NCBI RefSeq assembly: GCF_963576545.1
Contig: NC_083642.1
Location: forward strand, 2,471,188-2,535,187
Reading direction: 5' to 3'
Origin: Limanda limanda
Taxonomy: Eukaryota > Chordata > Actinopteri > Pleuronectiformes > Pleuronectidae
Length of the DNA stretch: 64,000 nucleotides
Under the pieces are notes generated by a model. The model was not told the origin of the DNA. It worked only from the letters and a program-made list of their open reading frames with translations, and searched no databases. The translations under genes were made by a program, and so were the position numbers. Every line of letters begins with the position of its first letter. Within the stretch, counting starts at the first letter, position 1. Of the stretch, positions 12,201-59,390 are shown piece after piece.

Positions 12201-12204
12201 TAAA

Positions 12205-12800
12205 AAAACCCTGAGATACTGAAATATTAGTTTGAATGAGTTGGTCATTATCTTAAGATAGGTAATTATTTTGCGATAAAAGTCACTGTTTTGAGTTAAT
12301 AGGTCAATCTTTTGAGATACTAAGTCATTATTTTTGGGAAACTAAGTTGTCATATGGATTACGAAGACATTATTTGGAGTTATTAGGACTTATAATATCA
12401 AAATATTGACTATTTTGAGATTCTCAGTCATACGTTTCAGTTGGAAGGTCATTACTTTCAGATTAGTCCTTTTGAGGTAGGTCAATATTTTAAGATAATT
12501 ATATATAACTCTAGATAACTGTCTGCAATACTAACCTTGTATTTTGAGAAACTAACATTCTATTGAGATACTGACTCATTATTTCATTATTCAAGTTTCT
12601 CATAGTGACTGATGAACGATTTGAACTATATGGGCTTCCTTACTAATGCAATGAGATAATAATATGCAGGATGATTATAATATTCAATGAGATCATATTT
12701 AATGAGATAATAATATGCAGGATGATAATATATGAGATAATATTCAATATGAAATAATACAATAAAAAACAATGTGATAATAATATTAAATAAGAGAATA
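12205..12800. repeat. Degenerate AT-rich tandem repeats
   Basis: To about 12615 there are many decayed copies of a roughly 20-bp phrase of the type ttttgagatactaagtcatt. From 12645 to 12790 a second phrase (aatgagataataatatgcag, gatgat...) repeats three times. Both are old simple-sequence expansions. Confidence 0.6.
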
Positions 12801-13025
12801 TTATGCACTTTTATAGTACATTTCCAGCTGATAATAATCTCCAGTATGTAGATACAGAACAAACAGTGAATCCTCCGGTGAGTCATGTGTGGTGAAGGAC
12901 GGGTCCGCTGAGCCTGTCCCCGTCCTGAGTGACTGACAGCCGGGGAAGCCTCCGCCCAGACCCGCCTCCAGCAGCTCGTCCTCCCGGGGCTTCCAGCTGC
13001 GACCGGCCGCCACCGAGCTCCAGAC

Positions 13026-47606
<34,581 letters not shown>

Positions 47607-49125
47607 AAGAGTGCGAGGATCCCCACCCCACCACCACCCCCCCACCCTTCGTCTTCATCGTCTTCATCCAGCGGAGCCTGCACGTCGACCAGAGAATCCA
47701 ACATGGATTCATCCCCCCCCTGCTGAAGAGTTCTCCTCTGAGATGAGACCGAGGGGCGGAGCTCCAGGGGCAGGTCGCTTCCTGAGTTTGTGTTAACGAG
47801 CAGTGTTACTGGCTTCATGTGTCTGATGCAAAGATTAACTGACGGCTGCTTGTTTATTAATAACTCTCCTTCAGCGAAATTATGAGTTAGTTTGAAAAGC
47901 TGCAGACGCAAAAAAAATATAATAACGTGACTATTGTAATAAATCCAGACTCCAAATGAGGGAAGTAAACGATGTGGGTCAAGTAGAGAGAAGTGGAGAA
48001 GTCTCTCGATGTGTCATTTTGGGCCGGAGGATTAAATTCTCTCAAATTTCTAGTTGCACCTAAAACAGTAAAGTCGTTTTTATTATTAGACTCTGGATCT
48101 GACGTCGGGTTCTCGCTCGGGACCTGATTCACCGTCTCCTTCCAGAGGGCTTCGATCAAATCACACAAAAGTTTACTGGCTGGACTTTGCAAGTTTGTGT
48201 GTTTGTTTGTGCGTCACGGCCGACACGCTGCTGAGGAGGAGGAGGAGGAGGAGGAGGAGGAGGAGGAGGAGGAGGAGGAGGAGGAGGAGGAGGAGGAGGA
48301 GGAGGAGGAGGAGGTGCGGCTGTTTTATTTTCGAGTGACCTGTGGTTTCTGATGTTAAATCTGTCTTTGTGTGTTTTCTGCCCGGGCTCCGGAGTTTGAC
48401 CCGTTTGTGAGAGAGCGGTCACAACGACCACGAAGGAGCGTCGGTGGGGGGGGGGGGGGGGGCGCGGCTCCCGGAGGCCCAGCGCCCGCAGAGGAATCTG
48501 CCGCCGCCTCATGTGGCCGCTCCGCACGCGGCCACGCTTCAGCATTGCATGATGACTCACTGTAACGGTGAAACTGAAGCCATAACTGAAAATACCCCTG
48601 TAACCACTGTCCTGCTGCCCCCCCCCCCCCCCCACTCACTGGTACTAACCTTCCCAGTTCAGCTGTGAAATACAACACGGATCAAATTAAGACTAACGAT
48701 GTGAATATTGTGGAAAAGGAAAGTTTCATCACGTCTGTATCTTCACATTTCACTGCTGCTGCTGCTGCTGAGTGTAAATAACGAACTTGCTTCATTTCAA
48801 AGTTATTTTAATTTGAAAAAAAAAGACAAAATGAATCTTATTGTGCTTGAAACAGAAAAAGTCCAGGTTTCCATAAATCATCACTAAACTTTTAATCACA
48901 ACTGAAATTGTTTGCACAGGATTTTTCTTTTTTTTTTTATTACGTGATAGAAATTACAAAACATGAAACGATGTAATAATAACATGCTTGCTTGTACATA
49001 ACCATTTTTTTTTTTAATTTATCAACCTGTTTTATTTAATGGTGTCGATTCCACTGAAGCAAAAAAGGGAGAATTGTGCTGATGTCAATGTTGTGATGAT
49101 GATTAATAAATATGTTTTCTTTTCT
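47607..49125 (+). other. atp9a: atp9a 3'UTR and downstream sequence
   Basis: Two candidate polyadenylation signals: AATAAA at 47938-47943 and at 49105-49110. Between them lie a (GAG)n array (48233-48314) and a GC-rich patch (48380-48560). Which signal is used cannot be decided from sequence. Confidence 0.5.
48233..48314. repeat. (GGA)n trinucleotide array
   Basis: About 27 pure GAG/GGA units. Confidence 0.95.
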
Positions 49126-50728
49126 CGCTGCAGTTTTTCTTGTTTGGTTTCATGTCAGATTCAAATAAAACGGGGACGTAAGAAATTATTAAAGCTTGCA
49201 CAGATTCGGACAAAAGGGCAGATTTTATTATTGTTATTTTTGACATTTGACATTTCACAGATTTACCAGGGAATAAATCCTGGATCTTGATATTTATACA
49301 TTTTTTCACAAGTGTGTATTATTAAGCAGGACTTTAATACATTAATAGAGACTCTTGGGCCTTAATGGAGGTTTGTGCTGATTGCTTTACTCGGATCAGA
49401 TCATTGAAGTTTTGTTCTTGTTGTAGTATTTTTTGACAATGAAACACAAAATCAAACTTGACCTTTAGGACGACAAACTGTGAGGAACACGCTTTGTAAA
49501 ACGTTCCCACGTGACCGGTGACACGAGACTCTGAGAACATCTGAAGGTGTTTGACGTCATCGTGAGGTTTCACGAATACAAATCATCAAAGTGCCGAATT
49601 ATGGAGCTCACTGTGGCTTAATGACCTTTCTGTGTTTTATAAAAGTGGAACCGATTTATCTTAATGTGGCCTGACCGGGATTTAGGGAGCTCACGCTGAG
49701 TCACGATGAGATTACGATCAGGGAAACCCTGTCATGGGGCCTGGGAGACACTTTCTCTTCTTCTTCTGAAACTAAGATCCAGAGTTTGTATGTGAAAACA
49801 ATCAGGATGGCTCGGGGGGGGGGGGGGGGGGGGGGGGGGGTTGTGACGAGGTGTGAGTTACACAGGAGGAACTGAAGGTGGATGTGTGTCCGTCTCACCA
49901 GAGGAGGGAGTCCCTGATGCCTGGAGACGCTCGTGTCTTCACCCTCCTCCACTACCTCCTCTCACCCTCCTCCTCATCCTAAACATCATGTTCCAGCCTT
50001 TCCACACATCGTTCACTCCGGAATCAAAATGCACCAACAAATAAAACATCAAATTAGCCTTTTGTTCTTTTCATTGAAGTGTAGTCGGAGTTCTCCTGTT
50101 CAGAAGGAACCTTCTCACGTCTCGGTGAAGGTGTCGGAGCTCCTCGTGTTTCAGCTCCGAGCCGGTCGGAGTTGGACGAGACTCTCGCTCATAAAACGCA
50201 GCTCAGAACTGCATGTGTTCAAAATAAGTTATGTCCAAATCTCAGTTGTTTTTTTTCTTTCCTCCTTTTCATGCTGTTGCCCAACTACGTGAGTTATACC
50301 ATTAAAAGAAACCATTAAACTTCTCAGACCCATGAAAAGTGAAACTCCCGGCCCAGAATCAACAGAGCTGCCTGCTAACCTCAACATCTGTGGTCGTCCC
50401 TCCTCTCTTCAAGCTGCGTTGAGCCCCCCAGCCCCCCCCCCCCCCCCCCCCCCTGCTGGTCCGTGGCCAAATCCACAATCCAATCAAAGTAAAAGCAGAA
50501 ATTTACTTTGCTTTTTTATAATTCCTATACAGGGTTCAGATTTTCGGGCCCTTTAGATTTAAACATGAAAGTAAGTTCCCTCACAACTGTTACATAACAT
50601 AACCGGGCTAATTGTCACAAGGTCGGCACATTTTATCTTTGGCTCTTCAAGACAGGAATTTGTTTTCCAGCTCGGAAACGTCTTACACGCTTCTCCCAAT
50701 GGAACAGAGCGAGAGAGAGAGAGAGAGA

Positions 50729-50770
<42 letters not shown>

Positions 50771-51360
50771 ACCCTGAACGCAGCGTCACAGGCCGCTGAC
50801 GGCAGCGCTTCACGCAGATGATACCATGGAACCATGTGGGATCCATATCCAACCTTCGGGCCAAGGCGACCACATCAACAAGGCCACTGGGCCGTCGCCA
50901 GTTTCCTGTAGAGAACTCCCTCACATGGTTCGGGTCTGAGGTCAGCTGTGCTTCTGTGTCACTTCTGATTGGCTAATGAACTCACTCGCTGTAGCTCCAG
51001 GTCGAATAACGCAGCTCGGATCGTTTGCCACGTTTAGCTTCGTCTGTTTTATAGAACAAATACAAAGATGGAAGGAAGACAGATCCATGAAAGTGAAGCC
51101 AGTATAGGTCCCCACCTCCTCCATGTTAGCAGACAGGATATGGACCAAACTAGAAAGTCAAAATACATGTTAAATACATTTTTCTAAGTGATGGTTTCTA
51201 TCCTTTAGATAGTTTGTATCACACTGATGTTCAAGTCTCTGATAGGTTTGGTTTTAACGAGAGGGTGAAACGTGATTGACAGTTGAGAGCTGACTCTTGA
51301 TTGGTCGCTTGTGTATCTGCAAGACCTTGATACGGAAGCTCCACTATTCAATCACATAGG
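49126..51360. other. Intergenic spacer atp9a-nfatc2, left part
   Basis: No gene recognised. Holds a 27-base G run (49814-49840), a C run (about 50426-50452) and (GA)n at 50710-50769. Confidence 0.5.
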
Positions 51361-51364
51361 TTGG

Positions 51365-52213
51365 TAGGTAGTTCAGTCAGTCTGTAAGTAGGTAGGTAGG
51401 TAGGTAGGTAGGTAGGTAGGTAGGTAGGTAGGTAGGTAGGTGGGTAGGTAGCATAGTATGTAGGTAGGTAGGTAGGTAGGTGGGTAGGTAGGTAGGTAGG
51501 TAGGTAGGTAGGTAGGTAGGTAGGTAGGTAGGTAGGTAGGTAGGTAGGTAGGAAGTAGGTAGGTAGGTAGGTAGTTCAGTCAGTCTGTAGGTAGGTAGGT
51601 AGGTATGGAGGTAGGTAGGTAGGTAGCATAGTAGGTAGGTAGGTAGGTAGGTAGGTAGGTAGGTAGGTAGGTAGGTAGGTAGGTAGGTAGGTAGGTAGGT
51701 AGGTAGGTAGGTAGGTAGGTAGGTAGGTAGGTAGGTAGGTAGGTAGGTAGGTAGGTAAGTAGGTAAGTAGGTAGTTCAGTCAGTCTGTAGGTAGGTAGGT
51801 AGGTAGGTAGGTAGGTAGGTAGGTAGGTAGGTAGGTAGGTAGGTAGGTAGGTAGGTAGGTAGGTAGGTAGGTAGGTAGGTAGGTAGTTCAGTCCAGTCAG
51901 TCTGTAGGTAGGTAGGTAGGTAGCATAGTAGGTAGGTAGGTAGGTAGGTAGGTAGGTAGGTAGGTAGGTAGGTAGGTAGGTAGGTAGGTAGGTAGGTAGG
52001 TAGGTAGGTAGGTAGGTAGGTAGGTAGATAGGTAGGTAGGTAGTTCAGTCCAGTCAGTCTGTAGGTAGGTAGGTAGGTAGGTAGGTAGGTAGGTAGGTAG
52101 CATAGTAGGTAGGTAGGTAGGTAGGTAGGTAGGTAGGTAGGTAGGTAGGTAGGTAGGTAGGTAGGTAGGTAGGTAGGTAGGTAGGTAGGTAGGTAAGTAG
52201 GTAGGTAAGTATG
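51365..52213. repeat. TAGG array with higher-order structure
   Basis: (TAGG)n blocks are punctuated by ttcagtcagtctg or ttcagtccagtcagtctg (near 51371, 51574, 51775, 51887, 52042) and by gcatag (near 51450, 51625, 51921, 52098). The spacing makes composite units of about 110-200 bp. Confidence 0.95.
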
Positions 52214-52330
52214 ACTAAGTACTTTAATCATTCCCACAGGACATTTGTAGCAATAGATCATTCGTACAATATACAACATATTTACAATATAAACACAATA
52301 AACTTCTGTCGTACTAGATGAAGAGAATAA
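52214..52330 (-). mobile_element. Retroelement tail bordering the TAGG array
   Basis: On the minus strand this reads tcctgtgggaatgattaaag then tacttagtcatacttacc, followed by (CCTA)n: a LINE/SINE 3' end whose tail is the array. Confidence 0.6.
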
Positions 52331-55030
52331 AATTTTAATTTATGATGTTAATATTTAGATGCACTGAGCTGTTTTCAAGAAACAGAAACCGTTAATGGAT
52401 GATTTTGAATGACACCGAGTAACGAAGGCGCTAACTCGAATCCATTGTTTACTACACATTGTTACTGCTCTGTGTAAACACTGGAGTTCGGTGGTGACAG
52501 GTCTCTGGCTGAAACAGGCATGAACACACACCCTCCTCTGGATCTATATATAGCTCTGTGGGCCTGGAATGCTTTGATTCCTTTGACACCCTCCACTGTT
52601 GAAGACGAACTGCAGATGTGTTTCTCTCCCTGTGATGATGGATGTTAATTCCTCCACAAGCAACTGAACGAATCCCTCTCAAATCACTTGGGTTCCAAAT
52701 GGAATAAACTCATCTCTAAACGGTGCAACCGGGGATTATTTGTGATAGTTGAGGCAGAAATGCACTTGGTTGTTATGAGGGAAATTGTAATGGGAGACGT
52801 GAGTTTTTTCTTTCAGCTGAAATGCTGATTAAGGTCACGTTGTTTTGACGACCAAATATTGACTTGTGCACATCCGTATTGTGCCGAGAGTGTCGAGAGC
52901 TGTGGAATCCTGTAGGATACAGCTGGAAACCTGGGAGAGGCAGAAAATAGTTTTGACAACGGGGCTGATATTGTTTCTTGGGATTTTAAACGGCTGTGCC
53001 TAAAAGGGAAAAAACCATGAGCTCGTCCACCACTTTTCCACTGGAGCGAAGACTCTTGAATTCTTTCTACAAACATTCGAGTATCGATCAGAATCCTGTT
53101 ACATAAGCAGGCGGTTTCCTCCAGCGCGGATGTATGTAGTTTCCATGTTGACGGAACAAATTACTTCATTCGTACAAATCGGAAAAAGGAGCACAAGGTT
53201 TTCCAGGGATCTGGAGTTGTGGCAGGAAGGAAATCAGATTCCTTATTGCACAATGAGATGCCAGCGCTGCCCACACTGGACTCCTGTGTCAGCAGCTCCA
53301 GCTCCGCTCACCCAACATCTCCTGTTAATCACGAAACACGAGCTACTTTAATTAGGCCGCGACGGGATAAGAACGATTCTCCGATCATGTGCTTCACTCC
53401 CATGAATGTTTTTAATTGATACCACAGGACAGTGGAGATCTGTTTTCACTTTCATCAGCTGAACAGAGTTTTTCTTTGGTCTGAGTTGTGGATAGAGGAG
53501 CGTTATTACAGTTACACAAATGTGATGTGGAAACTTTCAACCTTCAACACTGAGAAAGCACGTCAGTGAAGCAGGAGACATCTAGTGGCCAACATTAGAA
53601 ATGCCATGTATTCGGATATTCATAGGAGTGGAAATTGTTAATCATGCAAAATAGTATTATTTTTATAGCGGGATATTTAATTTATTTTCCCCTGGGTTAA
53701 AGAAAGATACAACATGTTAATTGTGAGCTACAGGGATTCTGGCACCTTTAGCTAGATGTTGGATTTCAGTCTTCGAACTTTGTCTCTATTCAATTCGTAA
53801 TTCATCCGTCAGAGGCTGCGTACGATGAATGATTGCGTCACAGCAACACGACTTATTTGTCCCAATTCTAAACGCTCCTTCGATCACTGTTGATAAATGC
53901 GTCTTTCCATTCCCGATCATTCTTAGAGCAGAATTTATTGTGTGGCCGTGACAAAGCTAACGAGCTAGCTATCCGAACTGTAGTAACTGCAGCTGATCAA
54001 GTAGCTAACGATAAAATGCGGGACCTCCTCCGTAGACCAGACGGCGTCATTTGGGCCTTCGTGGTCTACGAGGCCCGAATGGTGACCCCTTGTATTCGGA
54101 CCCAGCTTTTATGCTTAAATGATAGAATTTCAGCTTCGAAGTTGGTATTTAACTTCTTAAACTATCTACACTAAGGATTAATATGATATTCCCTTTGGAT
54201 GCTTTAGGTGTGCTGCAGTGCATTCTGGGACAGTAGAGAAAGAGGATGACAGGATGGATGACTTGTTCTAAATATCATCAGGAGGTAAAGAAAAGTGTAA
54301 TCAGAGCTAATGGAGAAACGTTCGATGTCGCTGGCAGCTGAGGAAGCAGATCAAAAGTCCACGCTTCCCTTTGCCCCCTGAGTTTCCTCCCAGAAGTTTC
54401 CATGAGACACCACACGAGGCAACATTTCCACTTCGAAGTTCCACTGCTTGGATTTAAGAGCTCAATCACATATGTTACACTTGGAAAACTCGAACAGGGC
54501 AACGCTGGAACCCAGACGAGCCAGTGAGCTGTTTCCCAGTGATGGAAACTGCTGCGTGAACCTGGAAAAAGTTGGTTTTACTCTGAGAAACACGGAAGTG
54601 CAAACTCGGCCGTCTGGACGGAGGCAGTTTTCCTTTCTTGCGCGTGTGCCGCTCTCATTTGCTCATTCATAATTTGAGTTGCGTAAGAGTTCCGTAGCAC
54701 GGGAGGAATTTACATCTGGTAGACACGGTTCCCCCCCCCGACACGCCGGCCCTGTCCGCCGCGGTTCACAGAGTCACTGCAGTCACCTCGTTCGTCCAGC
54801 AGACTCCCTCACTCAGACTAATCCACGTCTCGATCCTCTGATTACCCCTCCTCCTCCTCCTCCTCCTCCTCCTCCTCCTCCTCCTCCTCCTCCTCCTCCT
54901 CCCTGGAGACATACACACATTTTCCTATGAATGGCCTCGGCTCTGACATGATGATGTATAGGATCAGTCACTGAGGCCACGCTGAAGGCTCAGCTCACAG
55001 AATATAGAATGTTTGACACAAGTCTGGTGT
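52331..55030. other. Intergenic spacer, middle part
   Basis: No gene recognised. A (CTC)n array lies at 54847-54902. The segment 53900-54170 has an open frame of 94 codons without a recognisable domain and contains a small gtagacca/tggtctac inverted repeat; it looks like a decayed dispersed repeat. Confidence 0.45.
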
Positions 55031-55038
55031 CCATCAAC

Positions 55039-55731
55039 TTACTGATTTCTTGTCATATATAACGTTGAGTATGAACTGCATGTAGAAGTATATTTAAAAG
55101 TTTGACATTTTAGGAAATAAAACTTGCCAACGAGCAACTCTACAAGTCACTTATTAGTAACGAACCAGATATAATATTGTTGATTCCACATGAAATATAA
55201 TTCCTTGATCCTTAGACGGGCCAGATTCTTTCTGTGTGGAGTTTGAATGTTCTCCCCGTGTTTACCTGGGTTTTCTCCTCAGTCCATAAGACTTGCAGGT
55301 TGCTGTCTTGCATAATGTTCATTTTGGAAAATTGATTCTCACTTGCCTTCATTCGGAAGGAAAATGCTTCCTAAGTCCTCGTAGTCCCTTGAGGGGTATA
55401 AGGACCGATGACCTGCCTCCATTAGGGCCAGTCCTGGGTTATAGGTGAAGACCCGTCTCTTTACCTGAGATCTTTTTCAGTCCAGAAGACACAACATGTT
55501 TTTCAGATGGAAAATTCTTTGGCCAAAACTCAGGTGAAACTCACAGGAAGCAATTCACGGCATTAAAACAGTAACATATAGTTTAACTCGGCTTTTCTTC
55601 TGGTTTATTCTCCTCTGGTCTAACTGGTTATTAGTTCTGCCAGAGGAGAATATGTTATCTCTGTTTCTTAATACACAAAAACTACCAAACAGATTTCCAC
55701 CGTCCTGGCTGAAGGGATAAGGCCTGAACTT
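55039..55731 (+). repeat. Composite repeat, copy 1 (forward)
   Basis: Matches the reverse complement of 61339-61932 over nearly its whole length. This copy has about 115 additional bases (about 55351-55470). Carries an 11-bp perfect stem (ttctcctctgg, 55608-55618 and 55640-55650). Parts resemble a dispersed fish repeat (gtttgaatgttctccccgtg). Confidence 0.85.
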
Positions 55732-56580
55732 CAATGGAAGAACCCATCAAATGTTTACTAGACAACTTATGAGCAATATTTTGAGCATTAACTTTATTCA
55801 GACTTCCTGGAAACCCTGTGGCTGTGATTTTAAAACAGTGATATTTAATAATAGCCCAATAAAAATCTGCTTTTCTGCCCAAATGAAGCATAAAGACAGT
55901 TGCTCCTCATCCTCATCCTCTCTGACCTTCTGCACAATGGGAAGCCTGTTGTTATCAGCAGATGATCCCAGAATTAACCACCTAAAAGGTTTTAATTCAT
56001 TATCCGTTTGGAAATAAAGAGGGAACCTCCAGCTTCTCCCTCGGTGAGACACCGGAGACGCACTGGGATTTAAAGTCGCCTGATACACTTCACCGTGAAA
56101 TTCAGAAGAGCTGCGGCGAGAGAAATCATTTCACACAGTTACACAAGAGATTCTCATGTGATTCATTCAAAGAAAGTGTTAGGTGAAAAGTGTGGGTGAC
56201 CTCGGCTATACCTCCTCCACCACCCCCATCCTTCCATCCCTCCCTCCTTGGATACAGACTTATATAACTTTTATTGCAATGGAGAACTTGTCCACGTGAC
56301 TCCACTGGGGTCAGACCATGTAGTGGGCTTGTCTTGTTCAGAAGATGCTGCTGAAGTTTCCATGAGGACTTGGACACTTCCCTCACTGGGAACAATGGAA
56401 TTCTCTATATCCCATGTTTGAAAAAACTGACCACGACACTTTAAATTTAATCCCGAACAAACTTTTTCTAGCCGTCTTGGTTTTGTCGTATTTAGAAATT
56501 TAGAAAAATAAACTGCGGGACAGTCTGGTTTAAAAGTGTGTTAAGTAAATTTGAGTGTATCCTGTAATCAGACTTCAGCT
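55732..56580. other. Spacer upstream of the distal nfatc2 promoter
   Basis: No gene or clear repeat recognised. Confidence 0.4.
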
Positions 56581-56849
56581 ATTTCCTTCTTTTCCCTCTC
56601 CCTCCCTGTCTCTCAGTGTCCTACAGTAATTTCTTCATCCCCACAATGAGGTTCTTGTGCGCTACTGTCTGAGAGAAGCCGCAGAAATGCCTTGGCGCAG
56701 CAGCCGGAGACGTCATGGATTCCTGAGTGTGGGGCTTTGCAGGAAAGCCCTGAGTCTCCGACATGGACCGGCTCCAGGTTTCCATGGCAAAGGCGCACAA
56801 ACAGGAGGAAACACTGAGGGAATCCCGTTCTTTTACAGCATTGGACCAT

Positions 56850-57167
56850 TATAAACACCCAGAGCGGGGAAGGAAGCCGCTCTTGATACTCCAGTAATCC
56901 TTATAGAGCTGTGGGAAGAGGGACTTCATACCAGAACCGCTGCTGGAGCTGACTGGAGCTGCTGCATGTGTTTCCAACAGAAAGCTACTTTTACGCGCGG
57001 CTGCTGTTCGTCTGCTTCCAACACTTTTCTAACTAAGGAGCCTTTCTTCTGATATGGTTTTTACAGGAGAGTGACTTTTTTATTTCTTTGTTTTACAGTT
57101 TAGGTTCTTTTATTTCTTTTTTTTTTTTATTTCCTCCCCACACGCCTTTTTTCACTTTTTTCTCCAG
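56850..57167 (+). promoter_or_regulatory. nfatc2: Candidate distal nfatc2 promoter and 5'UTR
   Basis: A good TATA box (tataaac, 56850-56856) in moderately GC-rich sequence lies about 310 bases before the alternative first coding exon. A start near 56880 is inferred. Confidence 0.45.
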
Positions 57168-57225
57168 ATGTTCAGAGAGACTTGGAGGCTGGCGCAGTAC
57201 CACACCATGAGGTCGATGGATCAAG
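57168..57225 (+). CDS. nfatc2: nfatc2 alternative first coding exon
   Basis: Reads MFRETWRLAQYHTMRSMDQ and ends in phase 1 at gtactg. The alternative human NFATC2 N-terminus, as I recall it, starts MQREAAFRLGHCHPLR and ends SVDQ before the shared exon; start, length, charged pattern and the final DQ agree. Phase 1 is the phase needed to join the exon at 60399, giving [12 protein letters not shown], parallel to human VDQ-EEPNAHK. It would give an isoform with a different N-terminal activation region. The assignment rests on similarity, phase and position; expression is not shown. Confidence 0.75.
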
Positions 57226-57960
57226 GTACTGCAGAAGTGTTGTGATTATCTGGTAATCAACCCATTTGCTTTCTAACTGATAGAGCGGCGTGTTAGACTG
57301 AAGTGATGTGCTGTCATGTGTGTGTAGTGGATCCTGACATCACAGGGAAACTCCAACATGATCAGGAACACACACAACTGACAGACTTTTATTATTATTT
57401 ATTCTGTCATTAAAACCAACTAATCTTAATATTTATATAATCTCTAATACCAGGGGACATTTTGAACGTTATCTAATGATAAGAGGACAAGGATAAGATA
57501 ATGTTTGGATTTCTAATAAGCTTTAAATACATATTCAAACCGACATTAGTTTAAAGACTGAGAACGAGGAGAGCAACTAATATATTTAAGATTTTTATCC
57601 TCAATTAGTTTCACAAAACTCAACTCCGGTGCAGATTAAGTGTTTTGTGTTCTTGTCACTTACTGTCTCAGTTGTTTTATGTTGTTTGAAGTGACTACAA
57701 ACTTTGTGATTGTGTTTATTTATGTTTATTTGTTTTAATTTAAAATGGAAAATGCACGTAAATGAAACATGCTCGAGTCCAAAGTATAAATGTGCCATCT
57801 GCATTCCCTCTGGTTATTACAATATCTGTGATTTGCTTTTCACACTCTACCAGAAAAGAGTAATGGGATGTAAAGCTGGCTATAAGCTCCATTATGAACA
57901 TGTGTGGGTTTTTGCTGACAGAGCATTTACAGTCGGCTGTCGGCCCAGTGGGTGTTAGGC
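57226..57960 (+). other. nfatc2: nfatc2 intron between alternative first exons, left part
   Basis: AT-rich, nothing recognised before the satellite starts. Confidence 0.4.
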
Positions 57961-58062
57961 TACAACTGGAGGGAACGCCCAAGTTATGTGTGCGCTGAGC
58001 TGTGCGTAAAGATGGGGATTCCCTCACTGTGCCAAGAGGAGGAAGAGGAGGGAGAGGAGGGA

Positions 58063-58101
<39 letters not shown>

Positions 58102-58708
58102 GAAGAAGATATCTAGTCCATGAGAGGAAGAGAAAAGAGTGAATGGTAAATGTGCCAGTCCACTTTTATCCAATAGGGAATTCCCTCAGCAGAACCTGTG
58201 TGTCCAGTTCTCACAGTGCCAAGAGGAGGAAGAGGAGGAAGAAGAGGAAGAGGAGGAACAGGAGGAGGAAGAGGAGGAAAAAGAGGAAGAGGAGGAAGAG
58301 GAGGAAGAGGAGGAAGAGGATGAAGAAGATATCCAGTCCATGAGAGGAAGAGAAAAGAGTGAATGGTAAATGTGCCAGTCCACGTTATCCAATCGGGAAT
58401 TCCCTCAGCAGAACCTGTGTGTCGAATTCTCACAGTGCCAAGAGGAGAAAGAGGAGGAAGAAGAGGAAGAGGAGGAACAGGAGGAGGAAGAGGAGGAAGA
58501 AGAGGAAGAGGAGGAAGAGGAGGAAGAGGAGGAAGAGGATGAAGAAGATATCCAGTCCATGAGAGGAAGATAAAAGAGTGAATGGTAAATGTACCAGTCC
58601 AAGTTTATCCATCCACCATCTTTACGGACAGAGCTGATCTGTGCGTAAAGTTAGGGATTCCCTCAGCTGAACTTGTGCGTCGAGTTATCACAGTGCCAAG
58701 AGGAGGAG

Positions 58709-58752
<44 letters not shown>

Positions 58753-59390
58753 AGAGGAGGAAGAGGAGGAAGAGGAGAAAGAAGATATCTAATCCATGAC
58801 AGGAAGATACAAGAGTGAATGGTTTCAGTCAACGTTTATCCACTCCATCATCTTTACGCACTGAGCTGTGCGTAAAGTTGGGGATTCCCTCAGCTGAACC
58901 TGTGCGTCGAGTTCTCAGAGTGCCAAGGAAGAAGAAGAGGAGGAAGAAGAGGAAGAGGAGGAAAAGGAGGAAGAAGAGGAAGAGGAGGAAGAAGAGGAAG
59001 AGGAGGAAGAGGAGGAAGAGGAGATAGAAGATATCCAGTTCATGAGAGGAAGATAAAAGAGTGAATGGTTTCAGTCCACGTTTCTCCACTCCACCTTCTT
59101 TACGCACAGAGCTGATCTGTGCGTAAAGTTGGGGATTACCTCAGCTGAACCTGTGCGTCGAGTTCTCACAGTGCCAAGAGGAGAAGGAGGAGGAAGAGGA
59201 AGAAGAGGAAGAGGAGGAAGAGGAGGAAGAAGAAGAAGAAGAGGAAGAAGAAGAGTAGGAAGAGGAGGAAGAGGAGGAAGAGGAGGAAGAGGAGGAAGAG
59301 GAGATAGAAGATATCCAGTTCATGAGAGGAACATAAAAGAGTGAATGGTTTCAGTCCACGTTTCTCCACTCCACCGTCTTTACGCACAGA
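57960..59390. repeat. Purine-rich satellite with palindromes
   Basis: About six units. Landmarks gtgccaagagga recur near 58029, 58217, 58435, 58694, 58920 and 59172 (spacing 188-259). Each unit has a unique part (gtaaagttggggattccctc, agctgaacctgtgcgtcgag) and a (GAGGAA)n part, then gatatccagtycatgagagg. The unit near 59098 holds a perfect hairpin. Confidence 0.93.
59098..59128. repeat. Perfect 13-bp hairpin in the satellite
   Basis: Arms ctttacgcacaga (59098-59110) and its complement (59116-59128) around gctga. Imperfect versions occur near 58619-58649 and 58851-58876, and a half copy near 59379. Confidence 0.9.

Noticed and set aside
51776..52279. Minus-strand frame of PTYL repeats
   Set aside because: Translation of the TAGG array.
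53890..54174. 94-codon frame starting MINASFHSRSF
   Set aside because: No recognisable domain, no splice context, embedded in repeat-like sequence; could not be supported as a gene.
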